Notes under the pieces: model-generated
Seen by the model: the letters and a program-made list of their open reading frames with translations, nothing else
What the model was told of the DNA's origin: nothing
Database searches by the model: none
Made by a program: the position numbers and the translations under genes
Shown: in pieces, positions 51,858 to 61,308 of the stretch
How positions within the stretch are numbered: position 1 is the first letter of the stretch
Layout: each line of letters opens with the position of its first letter
From: Ectobacillus funiculus
GTDB taxonomy: Bacteria; Bacillota; Bacilli; Bacillales; Bacillaceae_G
DNA length: 64,000 nt
NCBI RefSeq assembly: GCF_042429435.1
Contig: NZ_JBHMAF010000193.1
Strand: one strand, 5' to 3'

Positions 51858-51985
51858 TTTTGTAACGTTTTATCATTATGATTTTCCTTAACTAATTGTC
51901 CGCGTGTTACTTTCAACTGATTTGTTGCTTTTAATGCCCGCCATACACTCGTTCCGCTTCGTTTTCCTTGCAGTGCTTTGTAAAC
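51858..51985 (-). pseudogene. Copy of the U32 peptidase 3' end
   Basis: About 128 bp nearly identical to 54628-54755. It encodes the same C-terminal tail (GKRSGTSVWRALKATNQL, RGQL, DKTLQK) with a few substitutions. In the 5' direction it is fused to unrelated sequence reading VRQSHKKMLIPLSSYN. A partial gene duplication or failed gene conversion. Confidence 0.82.
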
Positions 51986-52190
51986 ATTGTAGGAACTCAG
52001 TGGTATCAACATTTTCTTGTGTGATTGTCTCACTTTTAGCAAAGTATTCCTGTACGTATCAAGGTTTTATTAAATATTTTTCTTTACTATTACCTTGAAA
52101 TTGTAGATACAAATAATCAACTCACATCAATTGGATGCACTCCTAATAACTGTTGGATTTCTGGTCTTTTAAGATGATATTGTTACTTGT
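51935..52190 (-). repeat. Direct repeat, copy 1 (with 53726-53985)
   Basis: About 250 bp shared with 53726-53985 at roughly 80% identity by eye, sharing blocks such as CTTGTGTGATTGTCTCA, TATTCCTGTACGTATCAAGG and TGTTGGATTTCTG. Both copies begin inside U32-tail sequence, so this is a duplicated composite remnant. Confidence 0.75.
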
Positions 52191-52630
52191 TTTGTATTTA
52201 TTATTAAAAATATGGTACATGAAATTATCCTTGTTTAACTATTAACTCTCACATTTGTATTCCTTCACTTTGCGATAAAACATTGCTTTTTTCATACCTA
52301 TAGCTTACATGAAATGCACTGCCGTTATCTCTTCAGCTTTCTACCGCTTGTAGAAACTCTCCAGTCCTTTGGCATTTCTATGGCAAGACCAACAAATTTG
52401 ATTCCCTCATAATGAGCCATTATCCACCATACAATAGTATCTATGAGCTGAATAAACAAAAACAGCAACTTTAACCTTTAATCATTAAGATTATTAGGGC
52501 ATAATAAAATCCTTAGCAAAAACACTGGATAAAAACAAGGGGTCATGTCATACTTAATAAGTTATGTCTCAAAATGTGCGAAAACATAATTAAAAATTTA
52601 ATTATTTTCGATACCAGAAAGGATGAGAAA

Positions 52631-52798
52631 ATGCAGAAAAATCTGTTTACTAGTGGTCAAGAAGTAAATATTAGAACGTCTGGTGAATCGGTAACAATCT
52701 CTAAATGTAAATATATAAAAAATATGAAAAGGTACGCTTACATTGTCAATGAATATCCATCTACTTTTTTCTTTGAAGAAGAATTAACGAAAGAATAA
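52631..52798 (+). CDS. Hypothetical 55-residue protein
   Basis: ATG 52631 with AAAGGATGAG upstream. Reads MQKNLFTSGQEVNIRTSGES, then KRYAYIVNEYPSTFFFEEEL: a short beta-rich chain resembling small SH3-like phage/Bacillus hypotheticals. It lies alone in decayed DNA but has a good ribosome-binding site and looks intact. Function unknown. Confidence 0.55.
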   Translation: MQKNLFTSGQEVNIRTSGESVTISKCKYIKNMKRYAYIVNEYPSTFFFEEELTKE

Positions 52799-52965
52799 TG
52801 GCAAAAATCTTTCTTTATAAGTCATGGAAGTAGCGGCTCAGATTATTTGAGCATACACCTGAGATTGAACTGTCGCTAAAGGCTGACCATATTTCTATCA
52901 AAGGTTTGCTTGCACGAACCATCCACCACTTTGTCATTCACCTTATCAAACCTTTCCTATCATGA

Positions 52966-52990
52966 AAAAGAGCCATACACATTGTATGGC
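52966..52990 (-). terminator. Intrinsic terminator
   Basis: Stem GAGCCATACA / TGTATGGCTC with T5 on the minus strand, about 90 bases past the pseudogene ending at 53077. Confidence 0.75.
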
Positions 52991-53076
52991 TCACTCATTA
53001 TTGGAGTTTTCGCTTCCACATGTGTACTTTCTGATACCATTGCAAAGAATATTTACTAACGGCCCTTTAGGTTAAA

Positions 53077-53489
53077 CTATCCAAGGAGATGTAAGACATC
53101 TCGCTTTGTTTGATGCTCCTGTTCCTTCATGTACTCAGATGCCATCTCCTTGAGTGCTTTAACCTCTTCCTGCGAGAAGTCCGTTGCATTGGCAAATGAA
53201 ATACTTGATGCACACTCTCTCACTGCTTGTGATACTTCTTGTCGTACTCGTTTCACAATAGGTGAATCGCTGTATGAACTCACAAAATCAAATATGGATT
53301 TATCAAGCGGTTCTTCACCTTCACTTACGAAATACTAACCTTTTTTCCTGCTGTTCTGATACTGATACCCCGCCTTTTTTATCGCATCCTCAACTTCTTC
53401 TGTTTACCAATTACCTCCATTCCCTTAGTAATACCATCCACAGTGTTCTCAGGCTGAGAAATCAGTTCTAACAACTCGCTGACTTTCAT
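53077..53489 (-). pseudogene. Plasmid/phage-type hypothetical gene, broken
   Basis: ATG 53489 (GGAAGGGTG upstream) opens MKVSELLELISQPENTVDGI. A frameshift near 53395 and a TGG-to-TAG nonsense at about 53340 (KKG-stop-YFVSEGEEPLDKS) interrupt it. The remainder runs intact: SPIVKRVRQEVSQAVRECAS, FSQEEVKALKEMASEYMKEQ to the stop at 53077. Repaired, it would be about 137 residues with a helix-turn-helix-like N-terminus and a KKAGYxYxNxxxKGWYF core reminiscent of proteins on B. cereus-group plasmids and phages. Confidence 0.65.
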
Positions 53490-53725
53490 TAGTTCACACC
53501 CTTCCGCAGTAGTTTCACATGCACATTCACATGACTGCACATTACTACATACAAGTGTGAAATCCCTTCACCATACATAATGTCCTGTATTCTCCAAACG
53601 TTTTCCATGTATATGTGCTACTTCCGAAAGAATAGTAAGCATGAATTTTCAAAAATTAGAGGTAACCATGGTAAAGAATATAGTCACTCTAGCAGTTTGT
53701 CTGTTGTTGTTTATGACAAGCTTTT

Positions 53726-53985
53726 AATGCCCGCCATACGCTCGTTCCGTTTCGTTTTCCTTCTAATGCCTTGTAACCATTCTAGAAACTCATTGATATC
53801 AAGGTTTTCTTGTGTGATTGTCTCAATTTCAGCAGAGTATTCCTGTACGTATCAAGGTTTTGTTGAATATTTTTCCTTACTATTCCCCCGAAATTGTCGA
53901 TACAAGCAATCAATTTACATCAACTAAATGCAACCCTAGCAGCTGTTGGATTTCTGTTTTTTAAGATAATGCTATCGATTGTTTT
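53726..53985 (-). repeat. Direct repeat, copy 2 (with 51935-52190)
   Basis: Shares the U32-tail start (LEGKRNGTSVWRAL in one frame) and the following 200 bp with copy 1. In one frame it reads KNIQQNLDTYRNTLLKLRQS, slightly better preserved than in copy 1, suggesting descent from an unknown gene fused to the U32 tail. Confidence 0.72.
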
Positions 53986-54060
53986 GTGTTTACTGAAAAA
54001 AGATATTTTTAAAAATTTAATACGGTATATGAAATTGCTAATTATTTAACTACAAACTTT

Positions 54061-54275
54061 TATGTTCTCGTATCTGTTAGTTGAGTCGTGTCGGATATTT
54101 ACCGAATGTGTGGATGAGGGTGGTTTCTGCATCCCACCAACACACTAACACATCAACTCCACAGCAGGCTTGCAGAATGGAAGGACCTCAGATTCAATTA
54201 AAGGTAAGGAGAACACCTTAAATGCCTCCATGAGCCATTCAGGGCGTCTTTGAGTGTATGCTTTATAAACACACT
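54061..54275 (-). pseudogene. Unidentified broken coding frame
   Basis: A minus-strand frame reads YKAYTQRRPEWLMEAFKVFS, ESEVLPFCKPAVELMC, then TAG, then CVGGMQKPPSSTHSVNIRHD. Codon use and length suggest a former gene, but no start, ribosome-binding site or recognisable domain is present. Confidence 0.35.
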
Positions 54276-54449
54276 AAACTCATTTATTATTTGTTGTGAA
54301 ACTAAAGCACCAGTTGAATAAATAACAGTATTAAAACCATGTCGTTTTTGTGAAAATTTAATCGGATAATTTCCTTGTTTCTGTAAAGCATATATATACT
54401 AAGTAATTGTTTATATGAACTTAAATTACATAATAAACTGCAGATGAAT

Positions 54450-54492
54450 ACAAGAAGGCAAGCTACAATTCAATCGTGGCTTACCTTCTTGT
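54450..54492 (-). terminator. Hairpin downstream of U32 gene
   Basis: Stem ACAAGAAGGYAAGC / GCTTGCCTTCTTGT (one mismatch pair), about 140 bases past the U32 stop. Weak T-run, so terminator call is tentative. Confidence 0.5.
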
Positions 54493-54627
54493 TAAGACAG
54501 TCATCTTTTTTCAATTTAGCTTTGTATTAAATCAGCAGGAGAGTAATAGGAATGAACCATACCCGTACATTCCATTGTTCCTTGTTTCGATTTTCGGCGT
54601 ATGGCAAAAGCTTTTAAACCGCTAATT

Positions 54628-57129
54628 TCATTTTTGTAACGTTTTATCACTATGATTTGCCTTAGTTAATTGTCCGCGTGTTACTCCCAACTGATTTGTT
54701 GCTTTTAATGCCCGCCATACACTCGTTCCGCTTCGTTTTCCTTGCAGCGCTTCTCGGTATAATGTTATAACCTCTTTCACTTTATCTGCACCTTCTTCAA
54801 GGAATTCTATACGATAATGCTGAACACCATGCTGTATAAAATGATTTAAGTATTCAGCCCCTGATTGTTCAATCGCATTATATACAGTATTACGACAACC
54901 GATGTCTACCCTGACTGGATGAGACATACCAATACGATCTTGCAGGGAAACTCGATGCGTTTCGCATGGTCGACCACAGTTTGTAAAATCAGTACCTTCA
55001 CTTAAGAACGTACAGTATACACAATGTTCCGTGTGGAACATTGGTAAGTGTTGGTGAATAACCATTTCCATTTGATCCGTCTTTGCTACCGCAAGCATAT
55101 CCATCATCTGTTGGATATTTAAATCATAGGATGGCGTAACTCGTTCTAATCCGCGCTCTAAAAACATCTCAACAGCTTTATGGTTTGCGATGTTTAAAGA
55201 GAAATCGCCAATGAGCGGTAAAGAAAGCTGTTGTTCAATATAATAATGTGCTGCTCCTAAGCTTCTTACGAGAATAGCATCTGGGCCCGCCTTGACAATG
55301 CCATTTAAAATTCCGTTTTCGCCTGGCATATGAATGCGTGGTGTTGCTAGAGCTATATGTTTTCCTGCTTTACGTACGGCTTGTACCGCCTTCGGATAAT
55401 CTGTTGTAAATTCAAAATCAGCATATATAAAGGTAACATCTGTTTCACACGCTGCATGAATTTGTTCCATTGTGCGGCAAAGCACTAACAGCTGAGGAGC
55501 TTCTGCACTTATGTGATTCTGTTTTTGAACTGCTGTTGATACTGCATGCTTTTTATATTGCTTCGGCTCCTGTCTTAGTGCAAGTAATGCCTCAGAAGCT
55601 TCACGGCGCATACGATTCAGTTCTTTTACAGGAACAATAACATTGCCTGAGAAATGTGCGGTAACATGTGCCAGTTCAAACACAGTGCCTCCTAAGCGGC
55701 CCCATTGCTCCTGCAAATATTCTGATGTTAACGGTCGTTTTATTGCCTCCTGCAGCAGCTCTTCTGATTCAACTGTTACAGTATAACCTGTCACTTCGTC
55801 ACGCCATACAGAAACAAGAGGCTTTCCTGCTTTTCCATATGCGTCAATCGTTATAGGAAATAGCTTATAGGTATATTCTGCTTCAAATGTTTTACGCAGA
55901 CGACGATCTAATTCTTGATCACTCGTTTTCCAAATACGATCGCCCACACGTACCTTCGTTAAGTTCACATCATGACGGCCCGGGACAATTTCAATTAGAC
56001 CATTTTGCACTTCGCCTTCAACTTTTTGCCCCATTTTACGAAGATCGTAGATGCGCCCGCCTTCTTCTTTCTCCTCCGGACGGCCAGCATCAAAAACAAT
56101 ACCGTCACCGCGTTTTACCGGTGCCTGTAATTCACACAATACAGCATCCTTTAATACTTTTTTCACCGTACCTAAAAACACACCGCGGCTTTTTGGAAAT
56201 GTTCCGTCAAGCAGCTGTTTATGATTCGTCCCGCTTAAAAAGCCATATGTGAATCCGCGGCTGAAGCTTTGCTGTAGTTCGCGCAAATCTTCTTTTGTAG
56301 GGTTGTAATCACGGCCGGCTATATATTCATCAATTGCCTTCCGGTATTTACTTACTACGTTTGCTACGTATTCGGGAGATTTTAAACGACCTTCGATTTT
56401 AAAGGTAGAAACGCCTGCTTCAATTAACTCAGGTACAAGCTCTAATGCAGCCAAATCCTTTGGTGACAGTAAATAAGCAATATTTCCCATTTCCCGCTTT
56501 TCTCCGTCTACAATTAAATCATAAGGAAGACGGCATGCCTGTGCACATTCTCCGCGGTTCGCAGAACGTCCACCCCACATTTCCGAAGTTAAACATTGTC
56601 CAGAGTATGATACACACAATGCACCATGCACAAATACTTCAAGAGGCACATCTGTTTTATTTGCGATAGTTTGAATTTGCTTTAAGTTATTCTCACGGCC
56701 AAGCACGATAACTTCTAAATCATACGGCTGCAAAAATTGTACGGCTTCTGGAGATGTAATCGTCATTTGTGTAGAACCATGGATTGGAAAATCAGGTGAA
56801 ATTTCACGAATTAACTGTACTAATCCCATATCCTGCACAATCAGAGCATCCACTCCTGCCTCAATACATGCTTCTACTAACTTGCGTGCATCCTCTAATT
56901 CCTGTTCAAATACTAATATATTAAACGTAACGTATCCTTTTACATTGTATTTATGCAAGTACTTCATCACATCTGGCAGTTCTTCCATTGTGAAGTTTTT
57001 TGCACGTACACGGGCGTTAAATTTATCTACTCCAAAAAATACGGCATCTGCTCCGTTAGCAACAGCGGCACGTAAACATTCCCAATTACCAACAGGTGCT
57101 AATAATTCTATTGCACGTTTGCCCTTCAA
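54628..57129 (-). CDS. U32-family peptidase/RNA hydroxylation protein with DUF3656
   Basis: About 833 residues. Start TTG 57129 fits the GGAAGG ribosome-binding site; the frame also allows TTG 57138. N-terminal U32 domain: ELLAPVGNWECLRAAVANGA, DAVFFGVDKFNARVRAKNF, VFVHGALCVSYSGQCLTSEM and GECAQACRLPYDL with its Cys cluster. A DUF3656 (collagenase-like) segment follows, then a C-terminal region with HTEHCVYCTFL and CGRPCETH. Large relatives act with iron-sulfur chemistry in 23S rRNA C2501 hydroxylation (RlhA) or tRNA modification (TrhP). Its 3' end is duplicated at 51858-51985. Confidence 0.9.
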   Translation of the reverse strand: MKGKRAIELLAPVGNWECLRAAVANGADAVFFGVDKFNARVRAKNFTMEELPDVMKYLHKYNVKGYVTFNILVFEQELEDARKLVEACIEAGVDALIVQDMGLVQLIREISPDFPIHGSTQMTITSPEAVQFLQPYDLEVIVLGRENNLKQIQTIANKTDVPLEVFVHGALCVSYSGQCLTSEMWGGRSANRGECAQACRLPYDLIVDGEKREMGNIAYLLSPKDLAALELVPELIEAGVSTFKIEGRLKSPEYVANVVSKYRKAIDEYIAGRDYNPTKEDLRELQQSFSRGFTYGFLSGTNHKQLLDGTFPKSRGVFLGTVKKVLKDAVLCELQAPVKRGDGIVFDAGRPEEKEEGGRIYDLRKMGQKVEGEVQNGLIEIVPGRHDVNLTKVRVGDRIWKTSDQELDRRLRKTFEAEYTYKLFPITIDAYGKAGKPLVSVWRDEVTGYTVTVESEELLQEAIKRPLTSEYLQEQWGRLGGTVFELAHVTAHFSGNVIVPVKELNRMRREASEALLALRQEPKQYKKHAVSTAVQKQNHISAEAPQLLVLCRTMEQIHAACETDVTFIYADFEFTTDYPKAVQAVRKAGKHIALATPRIHMPGENGILNGIVKAGPDAILVRSLGAAHYYIEQQLSLPLIGDFSLNIANHKAVEMFLERGLERVTPSYDLNIQQMMDMLAVAKTDQMEMVIHQHLPMFHTEHCVYCTFLSEGTDFTNCGRPCETHRVSLQDRIGMSHPVRVDIGCRNTVYNAIEQSGAEYLNHFIQHGVQHYRIEFLEEGADKVKEVITLYREALQGKRSGTSVWRALKATNQLGVTRGQLTKANHSDKTLQK

Positions 57130-57434
57130 GTATCTCAATCCTTCCTAGTTTAAACTCACGACTTTAATATTACTGCATAAACAGCTTGTTTACAAATGTG
57201 TTTGTATATGTTCTTGCAAATTGTAAAAAACTAATTATTAAATTCAAATTACGTTACATGAAATTATATAGCGTGTGAGATAATGTGGTTGATTTTAGAC
57301 AACAAAAGCAAACTTTCACTATAAATATACGAGTATGTTTTTTACTAATTCGGCTGACGTTTTTTAAAAATAAATTTTTATTTCGATACGTGAAATTAAC
57401 CCCCTCAGAAGTATAAAGCAGGTGTCTTCCTGCT

Positions 57435-57836
57435 TTATACTTCTATATCCTTCCCCTCTTCTGCTACGTGATAAAGCAAGTGGGCAAGATGATGGATTGA
57501 ACCGTACTCCTGCTCCTCTTCATTCTCATCCTCTTCCCCTTGAAACTCAAGGTCATTTAAATATAATGCCATGAATTCATAAAAATCCTTAAGTTGGAAC
57601 GAATAACAAGCAATAGGATCTTCCCCATCCTCTTCATATTGCAAAGATAAGTAATATTCGGTCCCATCTGTATCTTCCGCATCAAAAAACACGAAAAAGC
57701 CGATATTTGTATCAAGTTCAAACAAATGTCTAGTTCCACCCGCTGTAACTCGGTTAAAATCATCCTCATTTAACTTTTGTACCGTTATCATAGGCATTTC
57801 ATCTTCGGCGTGAAATGTTACCGTAAAAGATTTCAT
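57435..57836 (-). CDS. Acidic hypothetical protein
   Basis: 133 residues from ATG 57836 with GGAGGTGG upstream. Strongly acidic: SFTVTFHAEDEMPMITVQKL, then SFQLKDFYEFMALYLNDLEF and a Glu-rich stretch ending HHLAHLLYHVAEEGK. Probably beta-strand-rich and soluble. Not recognised as a characterised family. The last codons sit in a perfect 16-bp hairpin (57407-57444) without T-run. Confidence 0.7.
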   Translation of the reverse strand: MKSFTVTFHAEDEMPMITVQKLNEDDFNRVTAGGTRHLFELDTNIGFFVFFDAEDTDGTEYYLSLQYEEDGEDPIACYSFQLKDFYEFMALYLNDLEFQGEEDENEEEQEYGSIHHLAHLLYHVAEEGKDIEV

Positions 57837-57924
57837 ATTACCACCTCCGCATTTAATACCTCTAGGATACACAAGTTTTTTTCATTTCAAACCAGTCAAT
57901 ATCCCTGCATTTTACTTAGAAATC

Positions 57925-58191
57925 CTATCCCTTATATTGTAAATAGCCCTCCAGCAACTGTTTCTTCATTTGTACATGATTCTCTGAATCACGCAAAGAT
58001 TCGATATATAAATGAAGAGCAGCCCTTGCTTTTTCTCGAAATTTCGCTTCTTCGGCTAGTTTCTGTAAATCCTTCGGTACAAACAAAAGCTGCTCCTTCA
58101 CCTTTCCCTCTAGTTCATCCCTTATGTATCCCTCTTGCTCAAGTTTTTTTCTTATCCATGTATGAAAATTGTTTTCTTCTTCCACAAACAT
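57925..58191 (-). CDS. Hypothetical helical protein
   Basis: 88 residues, ATG 58191 with AAAGGAGGATAT upstream. Fully helical and charged (EENNFHTWIRKKLEQEGYIR, LLFVPKDLQKLAEEAKFREK, ALHLYIESLRDSENHVQ). No membrane segment or known domain. B. cereus-group hypothetical, 88 bases upstream of the acidic protein gene in the same direction. Confidence 0.7.
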   Translation of the reverse strand: MFVEEENNFHTWIRKKLEQEGYIRDELEGKVKEQLLFVPKDLQKLAEEAKFREKARAALHLYIESLRDSENHVQMKKQLLEGYLQYKG

Positions 58192-58368
58192 ATCCTCCTT
58201 TCTATTCGACTTGTTATGCTTATTGTATCTATTTCGCTTTACACGTGTACAGAGATTATTAATTTTTATAAAACAGCTAACATTTAATTGTTTTTTAACT
58301 AAACTTCCATTAGCCTAGTATGGATTTATCCCAGAATCTTATGTAGTAAGGGTTGTTATTTAGCAACT

Positions 58369-58869
58369 TTAAAATTTAAAAGGAACATGAAAGTAAGCTA
58401 TTAGGAAGACAATAATAAATAAGGAGAGGATATAGGCTCGGAATGGATAACGCTGATGCAGTGCAATAACCGAGAACATAACAATGTCAAATAAAAAAGA
58501 ATACCAAAATTTCCATCCATTATCATATGTAATCCTTCTAAAGACATGTAAAACCCACTCAACAGCAATGTAGATCCCAGACCAAAGCAGTATATATTTC
58601 AGTCGCTCAGACCATCCTTTTGGAAAATGAGAAAGAAAAAGAAATATGCTAACTGGCATAGTAATTAGCGCATAAACAATGACGACCATACTATGCCCGT
58701 AGAGAAAATCCGGATGGAACTTCCATAAGGAATAGTCTTTTACCATGTATTCGTAAAGCAAACCACCTGTAGCAATAAAAAACATGCTGGCATGATATTC
58801 TCTCCAGTTATTCCAATTACCCCATTTAAAAGAAACCAGGATTGTTAGAACGGCAATAGCAACGTGCAT
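58369..58869 (-). CDS. CBO0543-family membrane protein
   Basis: 166 residues, five membrane helices. Landmarks of the CBO0543 family are present: WGNWNNWREYHASMFFIATG near residue 16, LYEYMVKDYSLWKF, YALITMPVSIFLFLSHFP and EWVLHVFRRITYDNGWKFWY. Family of unknown function common in spore-formers, often in several copies; a second, frameshifted copy lies at 59652-60136. Confidence 0.85.
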   Translation of the reverse strand: MHVAIAVLTILVSFKWGNWNNWREYHASMFFIATGGLLYEYMVKDYSLWKFHPDFLYGHSMVVIVYALITMPVSIFLFLSHFPKGWSERLKYILLWSGIYIAVEWVLHVFRRITYDNGWKFWYSFLFDIVMFSVIALHQRYPFRAYILSLFIIVFLIAYFHVPFKF

Positions 58870-59207
58870 AGTTATTGTCCTTTCAAGCGCTTTTAAAAAT
58901 AGTTTGCCCTGCTTATATTTTAATAATTACTATCTGAATGTAATCTCTTTCCTAAGGTCTTCAACTCTCTTGGCAATTAGTTCACCCCCTTTCCTTAAAA
59001 CTCTGTAAACATTAGTGTTGATAATTTGAACAAAGGAAGAAAGGTCCAATTTGATCCTTCTGCTGTATGTCTTATAAAGCTAAATCCTTCATTGAACAAG
59101 TACCTTCTTTTCATTGCGAATAATCTTCGTATTGTTCAATCAATTCCCATTAATTAACAAATTCCTGAGTTCCTTCATACGATATTCAAAAAATGGAGTT
59201 GATTTTC
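58870..59207. other. Intergenic region without recognised features
   Basis: 338 bases, divergent promoters expected for the CBO0543 and L,D-transpeptidase genes. Nothing specific identified. Confidence 0.45.
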
Positions 59208-59543
59208 ATGGTGAGATGGATTGACGTATCTGTATCGCAACATCAATTAAAACTTTTTGATGGAAACAGGCTTATAAAAGCTTACCCAATTGCGGTTGGG
59301 AAAATATTGTCACCAACACCCTCTGGGACATACACGATTATCAATAAACAACATAATCCTGGTGGACCATTTGGAGTGCTTTGGATGGGGTTGTCAAAAC
59401 CTCATTACGGTATACATGGAACAAATAACCCAGCTTCAATCGGTAAGAATGTCTCACATGGATGTATTAGGATGTTTAATCATGATGTTCTGGAATTATC
59501 CTCTAGAGTTCCCATTGGTACTGGGGTTTTTATTCATACATGA
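59208..59543 (+). CDS. L,D-transpeptidase (YkuD domain)
   Basis: 111 residues from ATG 59208, nine bases after GGAG. YkuD fold with the catalytic signature HGTNNPASIGKNVSHGCIRM (about 73-92: His, then S-H-G-C-I-R with the Cys nucleophile). The start DVSVSQHQLKLFDGNRLIKA is the typical first hairpin. No signal peptide or LysM domain, so a minimal enzyme; in spore-formers such proteins may act on spore or cell peptidoglycan after leaving by unknown means. Confidence 0.92.
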   Translation: MVRWIDVSVSQHQLKLFDGNRLIKAYPIAVGKILSPTPSGTYTIINKQHNPGGPFGVLWMGLSKPHYGIHGTNNPASIGKNVSHGCIRMFNHDVLELSSRVPIGTGVFIHT

Positions 59544-59651
59544 CTCTATTAATCTCGCCTCCTGTCATTCACATTGAATTTGTTTTGTAAACTCCTCCTT
59601 GTGCTAAACGCTTTTCAAAATAAAAAGCCATCTTTTTAAAAAGACGGCACA

Positions 59652-60136
59652 CTAATCCTGTTGAATGCTGTTATTGTGTTTAGAGAAAAACCACTTATAG
59701 TACCTATATGATAAGAGTAGTGCAGCTAGCATACTACTCCAACTATAAAACCAATTCCATTTTATATATTCGATACAGTCTGTATAAACTTCAAGAATTA
59801 CTTCTGCAATTGTTAGGACTGTCGGAAAAGCAAGTGAATATAAAATTTTTCTTATCCATATCCCCTCTCTAGGAAAATACAAATTAAACATCACACTCAC
59901 CACAGGAAATACAAAATATTCAAACGTAAAACTTGTTCGTGTCGTATAACTAAAAAACGAACTGGGTACTCAAGCAGTTTTAATTCTACTGTTATTACTC
60001 CAAGAAACCATGTTACTACCTGCATAAATAAGAAACTCACATGAGCTTCACGATACTTCCTTTTCGGGACATAAAAGTACAGTAGCGCTATTGCAATCAT
60101 CCAAGAAGCTATTTCAATACCTTGCTCAATAGACAA
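59652..60136 (-). pseudogene. CBO0543-family membrane protein, frameshifted
   Basis: The 5' frame (ATG 60136) reads IEIASWMIAIALLYFYVPKR, then MQVVTWFLGVITVELKLLEY; after YPVR it leaves frame. One frame over, coding continues FFSYTTRTSFTFEYFVFPVV, then YSLAFPTVLTIAEVILEVYT to a stop at 59652. The switch occurs in a T6 run near 59950, so one inserted or deleted T (biological or sequencing) explains it. Restored length about 161 residues, like the intact copy at 58369-58869. Confidence 0.8.
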
Positions 60137-60327
60137 TCCGAATCCCCCTATTCATCAATCTATCTCTATATAGAAAGGAGAATTCTATGATATGATAAAT
60201 AATTCCTTTATTAACAACCAAAACTAACTAATGGAAAAATGTACAAAATACATTACAAAGCTTTATAGTACTTTTATTTTAGCATTGTATAAATTGATGA
60301 TAAGATAATCTACAACCTCATTTTCAC

Positions 60328-61308
60328 CTATTGCTTAAAATGTTGGTCAATAATTTCTTCCAGTTGAGCTTTGTCCATAACGAGCTGGTCGTTATTATTC
60401 TTTAAGATATCATCGTACATGGTCTTCCACTCGCCACCAACTTGATAATAGTGGAGTTGCGTATCCGGATTAAAGTCTTTTATAGCTACGCCTAAACTTA
60501 TCATATCGGATGTATTCATATTGGATGCAATCAAGAAATTCGGCACTTGTTTTATAACCCCAGGCAACTTTGTCACATTAGAAGGCTTTAATGCTGTTTT
60601 TGCAATCCCTATCAAGGCTTCTTCTTGTAATTTTTGACGATCATATTCTCCATTCTTTAGAGAATAACGCTCATGCACAAGTTCTGTTACCATCTTGCCA
60701 TCAACTGAATGAACACCAGCGTTTACCACTTTATTTTTATTTTCTGGGTACCAAGGATGGGTCAATTTCACATCGAATGGTACGTTCATATCGATACCAC
60801 CTATAGCATCCACCATCCCCTGCAGTCCTTGGTAATTTGTTTCTACATAATAATTAATTGGAACACCTGTCAATTCACTAACAGCATTTACAGCTGCATC
60901 CACACCTTTTTGAGCACCCTCTGTTGCCTGCTTAATATATTGTACACTTGTAAGCTTTGTATAACCATAACCATCCAAATGCACTCTGGTATCTCGTGGT
61001 ATGCTTATTGCCTGATATTGATTCGTATTTAAATCCACATGAAAAAGCATCATAGAATCAGAGTGTCCAACGTTCTGTCCTTTTCTTTCATCTGACCCAA
61101 TTAGTAAAACATTAAATACACCGTATTGAGATTGTGTATTATTGGAGGTCTTGCTTACTACAGGAACTTCTTTGAAATGATTTTGGGGCTGTAGTTGTTT
61201 ATATACAAACCCTGTAATCGCAAAAAGTATAATAGCCAATACACCTACACTGTAACCAATAATTTTACGTTTGTTTCTTTTTCTTCTTTTTTTCCTTATT
61301 TCACCCAT
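60328..61308 (-). CDS. LytR-CpsA-Psr (LCP) family protein, second copy
   Basis: 326 residues. Very basic N-terminus (KKRRKRNKRK), one membrane segment at about 16-35, LCP domain with LIGSDERKG, SIPRDTRVHLDGYGYTKLTS, GGIDMNVPFDV and HERYSLKNGEYDRQKLQE. About half the residues match the copy at 564-1553, including the C-terminal MYDDILKNNND block, so the two are paralogues. Ligase for secondary wall polymers. Own promoter region; no clear terminator seen. Confidence 0.93.
   Translation of the reverse strand: MGEIRKKRRKRNKRKIIGYSVGVLAIILFAITGFVYKQLQPQNHFKEVPVVSKTSNNTQSQYGVFNVLLIGSDERKGQNVGHSDSMMLFHVDLNTNQYQAISIPRDTRVHLDGYGYTKLTSVQYIKQATEGAQKGVDAAVNAVSELTGVPINYYVETNYQGLQGMVDAIGGIDMNVPFDVKLTHPWYPENKNKVVNAGVHSVDGKMVTELVHERYSLKNGEYDRQKLQEEALIGIAKTALKPSNVTKLPGVIKQVPNFLIASNMNTSDMISLGVAIKDFNPDTQLHYYQVGGEWKTMYDDILKNNNDQLVMDKAQLEEIIDQHFKQ

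Larger units (their letters stand above)
51537..52630. other. Decayed region with duplicated gene ends
   Basis: No intact gene. Contains the U32 3'-end copy at 51858-51985, continuing into a longer segment (to about 52190) that is repeated at 53726-53985, and one copy of the dispersed AATATGGTAnATGAAATTA motif at 52209-52227. Confidence 0.6.
53986..54627. other. Decayed region before U32 peptidase gene end
   Basis: Contains one dispersed-motif copy (54019-54037), a broken minus-strand frame (54061-54275) and a 14-bp hairpin (54450-54492). No intact gene. Confidence 0.5.

Noticed and set aside
51854..52042. 62-codon minus-strand frame as a real gene
   Set aside because: Its second half is a copy of the U32 peptidase tail and its start lies in duplicated debris without a ribosome-binding site.
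53580..53927. 115-codon plus-strand frame
   Set aside because: Runs antisense through the duplicated U32-tail remnant and has no ribosome-binding site.
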